Assembly (NCBI GenBank): GCA_021234155.1
Contig: JAJEKV010000073.1
Location: forward strand, 372,213-436,212
From: Isoetes taiwanensis
Taxonomy: Eukaryota; Streptophyta; Lycopodiopsida; Isoetales; Isoetaceae
Length of the DNA: 64,000 bases
Reading direction: 5' to 3'
A model generated the notes under the pieces. It was not told where the DNA came from. It did no database searches and was given only the letters and a program-made list of their open reading frames with translations. Both the position numbers and the translations under genes were made by a program. This document shows, one piece after another, positions 36,233 to 46,925 of this stretch; within the stretch, counting starts at the first letter, position 1; every line of letters starts with the position of its first letter.

Positions 36233-36457
36233 ATAAGATCATCAGTCCATACAAAACGACAGTATCCACAGTTGCAGCTGTTGAAAAGTAGTTACCAAAA
36301 CTGCAACAAGACCAGAGAAGTAGAACCATAATGAATCTAACAGATAACAGAGATACAACATTCCCAACAACGTATATGTTGGCATTACTAAGTTGCATCG
36401 CCAACTTATAACTGTTTTTTTCTTGCTGGAGTTCAATGATACTTTGGGCTTTGCTTA
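36233..36457 (-). other. Exon-like open stretch, minus strand
   Basis: Directly after a good acceptor-like sequence on the minus strand (TTTTTTCCTCAG), a frame stays open for about 74 codons. It begins SKAQSIIELQQEKNSYKLAM, a heptad-like polar helix, and then becomes hydrophobic (a possible membrane segment around RFIMVLLLW). There is no start codon at its beginning, consistent with an internal exon. I recognise no family. It could be chance. Confidence 0.25.
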
Positions 36458-36583
36458 CTGAGGAAAAAACAACTACCAGACCTATCTACTATCTAATTTC
36501 ATTTGCTCATGTTTTTGAACATTGTAAAAATGAAGGAAATTTACTGTAGAGTGAAGATCAATCATGGATTATCTAACTATATA

Positions 36584-36611
36584 CAAGAAATTTATCGCGG
36601 CGGCCGCGAAC
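36584..36611. repeat. GC-rich motif ACAAGAAATTTATCGCGGCGG, copy 1
   Basis: The string at 36,584-36,603 followed by CCGCGAAC is nearly identical to 53,868-53,886, where it forms a hairpin. The context (TACAAGAA.TTTA then GCGGCGG) resembles termini of plant CACTA-type DNA transposons, which begin CACTACAAGAA, but the leading CAC is not present here. Confidence 0.45.
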
Positions 36612-36780
36612 ATTTCTCTTCACCAATTCACTTATTGATCTGAAAGTTTGTTCAATGCAAATATGGTGATAGTTATACAATTTTTGAAACGTTTTAGGAT
36701 TTTCATAACCACCTAGTCATTTTCGTGTAAAGATAATGTATATGAGACCGTGATGTTTGACATCGTACATTTACTTCCAT

Positions 36781-36835
36781 GTTAACTCCAGATCCCTTAA
36801 GAAACCGTATTAACTCCAGACTCCTTAAGAACTAG
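36781..36835 (+). repeat. Two copies of a ~28-bp tandem repeat
   Basis: TTAACTCCAGATCCCTTAAG at 36,782 recurs as TTAACTCCAGACTCCTTAAG at 36,810. Confidence 0.8.
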
Positions 36836-37518
36836 TCATTTTATGTTAATCATCGTGCCTAGCTAGTTCATCATAATCTTGTTGGTTTTTTAATAAGATT
36901 TAAAATCAATATATTAGGAAGTATTTGATATTGCTTTCTTTGCTTTTGTATTATTCCACCGGGTTATGAAGATATAGATATTGAGTGTCACCCTGAGTCC
37001 TCCGCCCATGATTCTTAGTAATCCACTTTGCCAAAGCCTATGCTAATGATGCGTAATCTATTGCCACTTCTTTAAGTATTTCGCATCTTTGACAATACAT
37101 GAAACTAATCCTCAAGTCCTAATGATTTTTTTCATATATTCTTAATAATGCAACTCTGTTGTATTCTACAACTAACAAAGCATATGTGGTGTCCCCCCAA
37201 TGAACCAAATTATCACAAGTAGAAGGGAAAAGCAAATGAAGGCTAAATTATTGCCATTGGAAACCCAAGCTTTGATGCCATATTTGCAGTTGTAACATTT
37301 GTGGTATAATCCTTGATGCTATGCTCGCGCTACGTAATCCATCACAAGAGACATGTCGAAGCATATCCTTGTTGGACAATCAAGACAAATCATCGACTTC
37401 ATCAATGGTTATGGACCCTACAATCCTAGTGTCCAAGGATAACCATAACTCAGATGATGCAAAACAGAACCATCTTCTATATATAGGCCCTGCAAATATA
37501 TGTGTATATGTTGAATAA
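36836..37518. other. Unassigned AT-rich stretch
   Basis: I see no supported gene, repeat or RNA in this interval. Confidence 0.35.
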
Positions 37519-37713
37519 TCAAAAGATTCGCCAAATTTGATAAGCGAGGTGTGAGAATTGAGCCCCTTGGGCATTGTTATATCCATTGAAAGCTTCTTCA
37601 CATGCCTCAGCATCAAAGGCTTGCTTCGGCCCGGAAGGTAGTCCAGCAGTGATTTCATTTGATTGGGAAGCTTGTCTCCGTGCATCTTCCCCTTTCGTGG
37701 TTGCCTCAGATAC
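37519..37713 (-). other. Exon-like open stretch, minus strand
   Basis: A minus-strand frame without an ATG stays open for about 65 codons with a coding-like polar composition (EATTKGEDARRQASQSNEIT and later EACEEAFNGYNNAQGAQ) before a stop. Another frame across the same DNA is also open for 101 codons (37,380-37,685), so the signal is ambiguous. No family is recognised. It could be another exon of the gene suggested at 36,233-36,457, about 1.1 kb away on the same strand. Confidence 0.2.
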
Positions 37714-38611
37714 TCATGGCCAACTACACCCGCTAGAATTTATGCATGCGCATTCCTGCTGCAGGTGGAGGAGAGCAGGTATTATGTCTATTGAACAAGG
37801 GTATTTTGGTATTGACATTGCCCTTGGCAATGGTTTCAGGAGACATATGGGTTGTTGGATAAAGATATCAAGATATGGGCTTATGTGTAGCAAGTGCCCT
37901 TCCTAATTAAGAAGGTGGGTAACAAGAGAGATGCTCGGAACTTTGTTCAAGGTATTAAAGAAGGCAAGAAGCTAGTAACCATGCTGCTGTGATTGCTTAC
38001 CTCCTCAAATACTTTATCACCTTCTCAAAATGGCACTTACGTGACTTTGCCTCTCAATGCGGCAATCCATCCGAACCTTGTTTGGTCTAAATATAATCCT
38101 CCAAAGGTAAATGTTCTAATTTTGGCAGTGATTCATCGCTTTGAGAGTTAATGAGATGGTTCATCGCTTTAAGCCGTGAGTTTATGCATTGAAACATTGA
38201 GCACTGCTTATATTTGTGTGCAGAAATGAGCAGGTCTTAGGTCCTCGGCCGCATTCTCTTTTTGAGTATCTTTGATAGTCGCAAGACTTTCTTTTGGTAA
38301 ATATCCAACCGCGGACCGCTTCTAAAAAGGATTGCATTTCACATGGCAAAGTCTTGGCTAATATGGAGTGTGGCGGAAGCCGGTTGCTTAATTTAAAGGT
38401 CTTTTATGATGTTTATTTCTTTCTCGTGGTGCTTCAAGAAATTCAGAAGAAGTTGTATATCTGCTTTCGTGATTCCACTGGTCTGGCATCGTATTAAAAT
38501 TCCAATATGGAGTGATCATCTAAAAGTGATTGATGCTTCAGTGTGACATTTCTTACTCCGAAGTACTTTGTAATATTTTGAGTGTATAATATAAGTAAAA
38601 CAATTTTCTTC
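37714..38611. other. Unassigned, possibly a transcript-derived sequence ending at the A-run
   Basis: The last ~340 bases before the A18 run read like a transcript 3' region, with AT-rich sequence and AATATAAG shortly before the A-run. This would fit a retroposed sequence in + orientation. No ORF of note is present. Confidence 0.3.
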
Positions 38612-38629
38612 AAAAAAAAAAAAAAAAAA
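38612..38629 (+). repeat. Run of 18 A
   Basis: An uninterrupted A18 run follows TTTTCTTC. It may be the poly(A) tail of a retroposed transcript or LINE in + orientation. Target-site duplications are not evident. Confidence 0.7.
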
Positions 38630-39119
38630 GATTCGGCCAAATTTTATGCCAACATATTGCCGCGGAATGTCCGTAAAAGAAACCAACCAAATTGTACCAA
38701 AGAGACTTTTAATTTGTACTTTCCATAACAATTTCCAACCAATCGATACCTATAAATAACTTCACAACCCATAAATCAGAGTTAAGAGCAAAATGTTTGT
38801 ACCCATTATGTAAGCCATCAAATTTAGTTGCTGTCAACACCCCAAATGGTGATGATATGGCAATATCGGCACTAAAAAGCATTTGTATCTTATCAACTTA
38901 AAAAGGAAATAAACATGGTCATGAAATATCCAGAAAGCTTGAATTATACACAAATAGATAATATGCATATTGAATTCGCGGAACTACACAGAGATGGAAC
39001 TCGCTATTACAGAGAAATAGAGCATTAAAAAGGAAGTAGATAGATACATACCTTTCCAAAGAAAGACAAACCTATTTGCCACAGCCAATGAAAAATCTCA
39101 GAGAAAGGCTTTTGTTTAC
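38630..39119. other. Unassigned stretch
   Basis: No gene or repeat seen. Confidence 0.35.
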
Positions 39120-39690
39120 GCTATCGCATCCGAGCCATCGGATCTAATTAATGGACGAGCATGCATCTCTTCCCATGCATGCATGCATTGCATGCATTTT
39201 TGAGTTCGCCCGCTTGGGGATTGCTATTTCTTGTAGGTTCTTCATCTACTTCTCATCGCTTCCTCTCAGCAGCTCCCTTTGACTCTTCTTTGATAATCGG
39301 GCAGGAAGGGGCCTCGCCCGGGTTTGCCAATTCCATGCTCCTTTCCATGTTGTGACATGTTCTTCCTCGATCTTGTCCCTTTTTGGCCATCTTCACCTCT
39401 AATTCGATCCTGCTTTTTGATAAGGAAGTTATCTTTTGTCGGGAGCTTTGTCTGCTTTCAAGGCGCAGCCCTTATTCGAGAATGCCATCGACCGAGCCAT
39501 CGGATCGAATTTTCAATGGGCCAGCATGCATCTCTTTCTTCCTATGCATGCATGCAATCGCATGCATTTTCCGTAGGCTCGCCTCGCTTTGGGATCGCTA
39601 TTTTGCGTGTTCTTCATCGACTTCCTTTATCGCATTTTCTCCTCTCTCAAGAGCGCCTTGACTCCCACCCGCCCTCCTCCCTTCATGTGT
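39120..39690 (+). repeat. ~365-bp duplicated unit rich in CATGCATG (RY-type) motifs
   Basis: A block with GAGCCATCGGATC at about 39,133 recurs at about 39,493. Each copy is followed by AGCATGCATCTCT, then a CATGCATGCATG run (CCATGCATGCATGCATTGC near 39,174; TATGCATGCATGCAATCG near 39,542), then a GGGATTGCTATT/GGGATCGCTATT and GTTCTTCATC block. The second copy ends near 39,690. The CATGCA core is the RY element bound by B3-domain factors in plant promoters; whether it works here is unknown. Confidence 0.8.
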
Positions 39691-41340
39691 GTATATTATT
39701 ATAAATGTTGTTTTTTGTCACATGGCACGCGGTAATCTGTTCTCGCCAGCTTCCTCTTGTTTTAGTTATTGCTTTTTAACGCTAAGCACGCGCGGACCAA
39801 ATTTCCTCTTTCGCAGGTTTTTCTCTATTGGTTTTTGTTGGTGATGCGCAGATTCGTAAGTGATGCCACTTCGTGATTCTCTATGGAGCGTGGGTTTTTG
39901 TGGGAACGCTTTTAGCACCGGCGTTTTTCTTTGAAGGACGCATAACTATTATCAAGAAAAATCAAGATACATACAAGCGGACCGTGATAAGGGACTCAAA
40001 ACCTAGAGGGACAAGCGAGTCCACTAAGCAAAGTCCACCCATACACAAGATATACTCAAACTCCTTGTGCCACCTTGAGGCGCTTATCACCCCATCACAA
40101 TCAACATGGTCTACCACATCGATGATCATCAAGAGACATCAAATTATCATGCCATCGACAGAACGAGGCGAGATAGCCTCGCGGAGATGACATAATGCAT
40201 TTTTCTCGCCGCTTTTCCAATTGACCTGCTGCTGACTCTTTTGCCACGTAAGATTAGGACCATCACCATAACAACCTCTAAAACATGAGAGGAAGAAGCA
40301 TCAACATGGAAGAACAAACCAAGGTGCACAGTATGATGGGCGCCAAAGACTATTAATCGGCCGGAACTCGAATTAGAGCATTCCCGATGAGGAGCACACA
40401 ACCTGCAAAGGTTGATTATGAATAGATGAAGAAGTCACAACCGAGCTTGAGCCCTCGAAGAAGGTTGAACATGTTGAGACGACGCGTGCCTCACAAAGCT
40501 AGCAAAGTTCTTCTGTCGTAGAAACAGACGCAAGCACTTCCGACCATTCAAGCTTAAGATCCAATTTTATACCTCAAGGCCCACTTTTCACCACTATACA
40601 ATCTTAAAGCCGTTTAGTCCACCGCATTGAGTCACAAATCCCTGACCGCTCATGATGGAATGTGAGATATGAACTCTCAAGACCACGGGTAAATTGGGTA
40701 AATCTCAGAAATTCGATGGGCCATTAGATCAGGAGGAAGATTAGATATCGAGAACCAAAGAATGCATCTTTTTAATGCGCGAACTATATCTGTGTAAAAC
40801 TTCGTGAGAGTAATAATGATACATCTATATACTCCCCAAATTTCAAGTGGATCAATCCTCTCTTGATACAAATTAAAGAGTCCACCGTGAGATCACTACT
40901 TTCAAACATAATAAGAACAAAGTTTTTTGCCAACAACTTGATGGTCCTAAAAGGAGGAATGTATACGCCTCAAAAAGCCGGTAGATAACCAAATACCAAA
41001 CCGGAAAAATCCAAAATAGCCACCAAAGAAAATAACCAAGGATCAGACATGAGATAGGTTCTCAAGATACCTAATATGAGCTTGATGTGGTCCACCTCAA
41101 CCACCTGGAACAGTCGGCTTGATGGTTTAGCAGCCCTCAAGCAAGCAGTGCTTCACTTGTCGCAGATTTTATCAGCTAGGTTTTTCCTCAGAACCCGAAA
41201 GGGCTGGGTTTTAATCTTGACGCATAAACTCTCAAGCAGTACACTAGCCAACATCCGTAGTACACACTTACCGTGCATTATAACTGATATTCCCTATGTT
41301 TTTCATTTTCTCTGCAGTATGTGATGTGCAGCTACCCAAT
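39691..41340. other. Unassigned, likely 3' flank of LINE C
   Basis: Open frames are short (up to 105 codons). Since LINE C runs leftward, some of this may be its 3' untranslated region. No poly(T) tail is obvious. Confidence 0.35.
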
Positions 41341-44300
41341 TTATACCATTGTAGAAAATCACGAGAGAAGCAAATACTCATGATGCTTCTAAGTAATAAA
41401 TCCAAGTGGAACTCAAGCTATTCTTTTTGGGCTGACGCATGCTTTATTCACCAAGTAAGAACTAGAGGAACATAAATGCAAAGACAGGATTATAACCCCA
41501 AAGGGATAAACCGATCCAACTGAAAGCACAACCACCACTTCATGCAAAAGAATGAATCAAGATAAGTATGCCGTGACGTGATTTTCTTCTCTTTGATCAA
41601 GAGAAGAACAATTGTAAGCCATAACAATTTTATTTTGCCTAATCGAAGAACAATCTCATCCGCAAAGATTCATGCCCTTAAAGATAAACAACCTCCTTCT
41701 CTTCCCCGTGATTGACCATAAATGCCACCCACATGCCAATGAAAAGCTCAAGCCTCTAGTTTGGGCCAAGCATTAGGATAGATAGCAAGCAAAAATTTGC
41801 CGGGCTAGATCGAGACGTACAAATAGGGTCAACAACCAAGACCATGCCTCGCCGGGCCACACAAGAAAAACAATGCTCAATACTCAACCCTTTATGGGCA
41901 TAAAGGATGTGAGTTTCCAAACTGGACATCCATTTTATGGACCAACCTCGCTGGACTCGAGGCATCTATGGATCACTTGCCACCACAAAACTGAATTACT
42001 TTGGGATGAAGCAGCTTATCCCATACCCATATCCAAACACTTTTCATTGTGGTCAGAGGGACTCAAGATGCCACCTATTAGATATATGGTGATTTCAGGA
42101 ATGCACAAGCAGTTTATGCTTAAGACAATAAACCGCCTCGGGCCGGATATCCCCATGGCAACCCCATAATGACCACCCTCAATCAGGACCGTAATGCGGT
42201 AGCAAATAATGCAAAGAATATGATCTTGACACTGCCCCATCTGCATAACAAGAACTTTGTTCTAAATAAGCCTCTATGATGAGATGACCGCATCATACCA
42301 AGCTGCACAGTGCTTATACCAAATTGCTATCCATCGCCGTTGTGTTCCTTGGATGAACAACCACACTTAGGAGGCACATTCTCCGAGTGTCTCGCAAAGG
42401 AATCCACCAAAGATGGAGTGGAACTGAAGACATGCCTCGTGATTAATATAGAAAAGAGACTCGACAAAGGTCCCAAGTAGCAAGCAACCCTTTAGAAGGG
42501 AGACGATTAGGATACTTGATGCATATGATAAAGCAAAGCCCAAGGAAGGAGGGCTTAATGGTGGCCTTATGAAATGGGAGACAATGCTGAATCGACCAAG
42601 ACCAACAAACTCAAAGCCAAAGAGAATCATCCTACCAATGAAAATCCTCCAAATAAATCCTTTGATATCATCAATCTTCTACTGAGGTGAACTAACATAC
42701 CACATCTCACCCTCAAATGCTTTTGAAAGTCTAATGCATTTCCCAAGCTACCTTGACCACCGCCTCCTAACTCATTTCCACACCAAATAAAATTTCACTA
42801 CACGACAATCTCCTCCATCTTACATCAAGGAGCTTAATTGAGCAGACACCATGTAGACATGAGTATTACTAAGAACACATTTAGCCACGCTGATTCTACC
42901 GAAAGCATGGACAGCTACTGAGTCTCCACCAAAACAAATGCTTGCAACCCACTAATGATTTCATCCTGCCATCCGCCAAGGTAGACGCGAATTTCAACCG
43001 AATACCAAGTAACTTTTGTGGTATTGCCATGCAAAAGAATCTTCCATGGATAGTCCAAAATATTGTGGAGGGATGGACTGTCTAACGCCCACAAAATGGT
43101 ATACTTACGCCTCTACAACAACCTCATGCTAAGGAGAATGTGTCTAATAATAGCTTAGCACACGATTCTCACCGCAATCAGGAACAAAAAGTGTCATCGC
43201 ATATTGGTTACATACCTCTTGAGAACCATCGCCCATTGGAGGCCTTGAATAATGCCACTGGGTAGCCACAGAAGAGCCGGGATACATTTCACACACCAGA
43301 AAAGCAAGGGTGCCAAGGGACGCCTCGTCGCACCTCTACCCACTACAAAAATATCAGATGGCTCGGCCCCGAAAAAGCGACAAGAGATCCGCTGATGTAT
43401 GGAGCTTCATGACATTCCTGTGAATGACTCCCAAACCCAAGTGCAAGAAGACACCTCTCCAAGAAACCCCTAATCAACACTATCGCAGTTTTGTAGCAAA
43501 ATCAAGCTTAAGATACACCGCTTCTAAAGCTATTCCTTATGCGTAAAGCAAGCAAACCTAGCCCTCAGAGCCCCAAATACCCCGGATTAGATCTTTATTA
43601 TCCCAATCGCAATCAATGTATGCCTTGCTCTTTTCCGAGACTCGCTGGATGGTCTAATGATTCTTACCCTTAGTCATATCTAGCAAGATAAATCTAGATG
43701 TATATGCACCTGGTATTAGCCTCGATACCGTAATGATGCCGGGTTAGAGAGAGATAGTTCTTAATCTACCGGGTTTGTCAATCATCGACTATGCCGCCTC
43801 TACAAATATATGTATTTTCTGCCTAAGCATGTCAAATTTGTTTTTCCATCCGACAAATGCGCTACGCGATGTCTTTCATAATTAGGGTGTGGGTTGTTCC
43901 TTCCTATTGAATACCAAAGTTTTGCCCATCACAAGATAACGCCAATGGGAAATGCAAAGCTTTGACGCGGTATAATGCTTATCCTTCCAACATCAATCAT
44001 GAGCGTAACTAAGGAGGAAGTAGCGGCAAGCATATGGCTGGAAATCGTAGGCAAATAGCCTGCCAGAGGGGTTTTCGTGGCGAAGGCCTCAAAACTCCAC
44101 TAATAAGGTCAAGATGAAACGCATAAAAGCTTAGCTAGGCTTTTGCATTTTAATGTACCAATCAGAGGCTTTAATGATGTGCCACCGCATATCAAGAAAA
44201 AGGCTAAAAAGGATTGTAAGGTCTCGGGTTAGAAAAATTGAGTTCTTCATGCCCCACTTGATTTTTCTCCCATAGCTTTTCTCCCTTTTCTCCAAGATGT

Positions 44301-44500
44301 GATAATAATGGATGGAGAATGTGGGTTCCTCGTGAACTACCCCACACTGCAGCAAAAACAAAAGAACAAAAAGAATTCAAAAGCTGCCTGGACAAAGGCC
44401 CCTATCTTTTTCAACAATTTGTCTGCCACAGATAAAGAAGTTTACTCATTTATTCTTCAAATAATGCCTGATCGCTACAATTATATATAGGCACTTCAAG
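41341..44500 (-). pseudogene. LINE C: L1-type retrotransposon ORF2 remnant, minus strand
   Basis: Reading the minus strand, RT landmarks appear in the proper order though in shifting frames: NKDLIRGIWGSEG at 43,563-43,602; LKLDFA at 43,491-43,512, the first catalytic aspartate block; RPLAPLLF at 43,301-43,325 (Q)G.PL(A/S)PLLF; QYA-MTLFVPDCGENR at about 43,165-43,206, which is YADDTLFV with one base lost; KLLGIRLKFAS near 43,000, the (Y)LG block; GRISVAKCVLSNTHVYMVSA at 42,840-42,895, the thumb region. A C-terminal zf-RVT-like segment at 41,756-41,965 contains SIEHCFSCVARRGMV, with H/C residues as in plant L1 elements. The endonuclease part upstream (above about 44.2 kb) is not convincingly readable. 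Many frameshifts make it inactive as read. This is a different LINE lineage from A and B. Confidence 0.8.
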
Positions 44501-45585
44501 GATAAAAACATGCCTCCTCTATCTTCGATCTAAAAGATGCATGTAAGAACTTAGCAAAGCCGCTAAGGTCGTTTTCCTTTGTATGCTATGATCCAAAGCT
44601 TGTTTCTACTAAGTCCAAAGTGTACATCTCCTTATGCACACCGCTTTTCATCACTCTTAATGATCTCACAATCCCTTTAGCGCGGCATTTTGCCACCACA
44701 TTGCCGGAAAGCAAAGTCAAATATAACCTACAACCCCATTTGATAATGGGAGAAGCTGCGATGAGCTATGGACTCTTATAGTCGCAGACAGAATTTGCCT
44801 TCAAAAGAAAGCTTACATCCGCAAAGGCTTTCATACCATACTTGTCATCAAAGGGAACAGAACCCATGGATCCGGCCATTGCCAAGAGCGTATCCGCTTT
44901 AAGCAAAGGAAGATGGTCCTTCGTGAGAACTTTCGTGAGATGCACTAACAAACTTCTTTTGGTTCCTTTCGCCGATAGAAGATGGATGCGCTGATGACCT
45001 CGAAGCACCAATCAGATCAATTAATGATGAGACTGCAACAACTGCAGTTTGCATCTTATTTGAATAAGATAGGATTTTTTTATATATTCAATTTATAGGG
45101 GACGATGCAAAGAATGATATATGATCAGCAAAGAATCGGCGCCTTATCATCGGGCTATTAATGGCTTTGCCATCCCCCTTTTTTTAAGTCCTTTTTTAAA
45201 ACGAAGATTTACACGTGTCTCTTCCAGGGTTTTTCTTGGTGTAAAAATATTAGGCTCAAACAAAAAATAATACTGCCTTATATATGTTTGGATAAGATTA
45301 CTAGCAATTTTTTCTTTTTTTTGGAATTATCTATGTGAAAGTTTCTCTCTTTAAAAAATGCTTTTCCAAATGCATAATTTTTTCCCCGCAAAAGACTCCA
45401 TGCTATTTTTTCCTCCCTTCGAAAGCTCCCATTGCGCCTCGTGGTTCCGCCTTGGAGACTTCAGCTTTGCTACTTATTTATCCGACAACCCAAAGAATCA
45501 ATATCTTGGGTACCCGTGAATTGGGCTAAGATATCAACAAATTAGACCCGACAATGCCGCTGCTTGGATCGAGAAACCCGTGTAC
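44501..45585. other. Unassigned; could contain the decayed 5' end of LINE C
   Basis: A minus-strand open frame at 44,766-45,011 and other short frames show no motif. I see nothing else to annotate. Confidence 0.35.
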
Positions 45586-45586
45586 T

Positions 45587-46925
45587 GTTACCAAAGATAG
45601 ATTCTTGCCATGTTAATGACTAATTTCACTTATCTTAGAGCCAGCCCGCGATCAAGCTATTAGTGGAAATTCAAAAGTGTAATTAGCATTGCCCAAGAGT
45701 TTTAGAAAGCTAGAATTTAGAAGAAAGCCGATCACATTCTTGCATCAAGCCACAAACTAAATTCAGGATATTTAGAATAAGGTGAAGCCGTATGGAATCA
45801 ATAGCCCCATTGCGGCAGGCAAAGAGTTTTATGGAATCGACTTCTTGGTTTGCCATAGAACAAATGCCTAGTCTCTGAAAACTTAGCCACGTTGTAGGTA
45901 TGCTATAGATGAAATTATAACAAGATCCATCCTGAATCGTGGTTGTGGTGGAAACAAGAGGAACTAATTTACTAAAAAGCTCAATACTCCTTCCAATGCT
46001 TCAGAATGTAATTGAGATTGTGTTGGGGATGAAAAATTTTTTGGGTGCATGTGCCTTTATTTTTGAAGTGGAGTTTTCCAACCACTTGACTTGACCTCGG
46101 GATGGGCTTGGGTTTGTATGGTTTGAGAGCCACATCTTGGGTTCTGCACAAACTTTAGCACAAATGAAACAATAATTCATGTTTAGATGCTCAAACATTA
46201 CAAATTTTAGATTATTCTCGATTATATTCTAAATTACCTGATCAAAATCGTAATTTGATTTGCTCCTGAATTTGCTGGTGATCTATATCAAATCTTACAT
46301 ATTTCTCGATCATGCAGAAATCTGTAGATCTGTGACAGATTCTTAGATGACCCACATGAAATTAGCTCGACGTATATGTGATTTTGGGTCTAGCAAAGCT
46401 CGATGAATACCTTATCGCTGTGTTGTAGTATTACTACAACCCCGTGAATTGTGTCGACAGATTGTGTGTTGCTATGGATCAAAGGTTTTGTGTAGACAGC
46501 CTAACCGGCCCCCATTTTTGAGAGGCCAAGTAAGCCCGAAAAGCTCCCGCCAAGATGCAAAGTAGTTCCGTTGTAGCCATACAAATGGTATTTTGGATTT
46601 TCTCGTCACAATTCACCCTTTTGCTCAAGGCAAATAAATCATATGGGATATGGGTTTGATTTGCAAACTCCGCCTAAGACTGACTTCTACAACATTGCAA
46701 GCGGGAGAGCTTTTCAAGTTTGTTCAGAGTGTCATATTACCACATGAAATTGTAAGCTTTTTCGTTTGTTCATATGTGTAATTACCATATGAAGCTATGG
46801 CAAGACAAACTAAAAGTGATGCCATTTTGGTTAGATTGATAAAATGTGGGCCACCCCCAAAAGACAATTTTGTTTTGAAAGCTCTTCAGAGTTGGTCAAC
46901 GCTACGTATTAAGTCGAATGAGTCC
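45587..46925. mobile_element. Dispersed repeat C, copy 1 (LTR-like or other)
   Basis: About 1.34 kb here is directly repeated at 62,715-64,000. Shared anchors, in order, include ACCAAAGATAGATTCTTGCC (45,590 / 62,721), TTTTAGAAAGCTAGAATTTA (45,702 / 62,821), ACTTCTTGGTTTGCCATAGA, GTAATTGAGATTGTGTTGGG, TTGACTTGACC..GATGGGCTTGG, GACCCACATGAAATTAG and CATATGAAGCTATGGCAAGA. The shared sequence begins TGTT(GC)TACCAAAG, so an LTR start is possible. The right-hand end is about 46,925 where the window ends the comparison for copy 2, so the true length may be greater. No internal coding domain is recognised. Confidence 0.8.
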
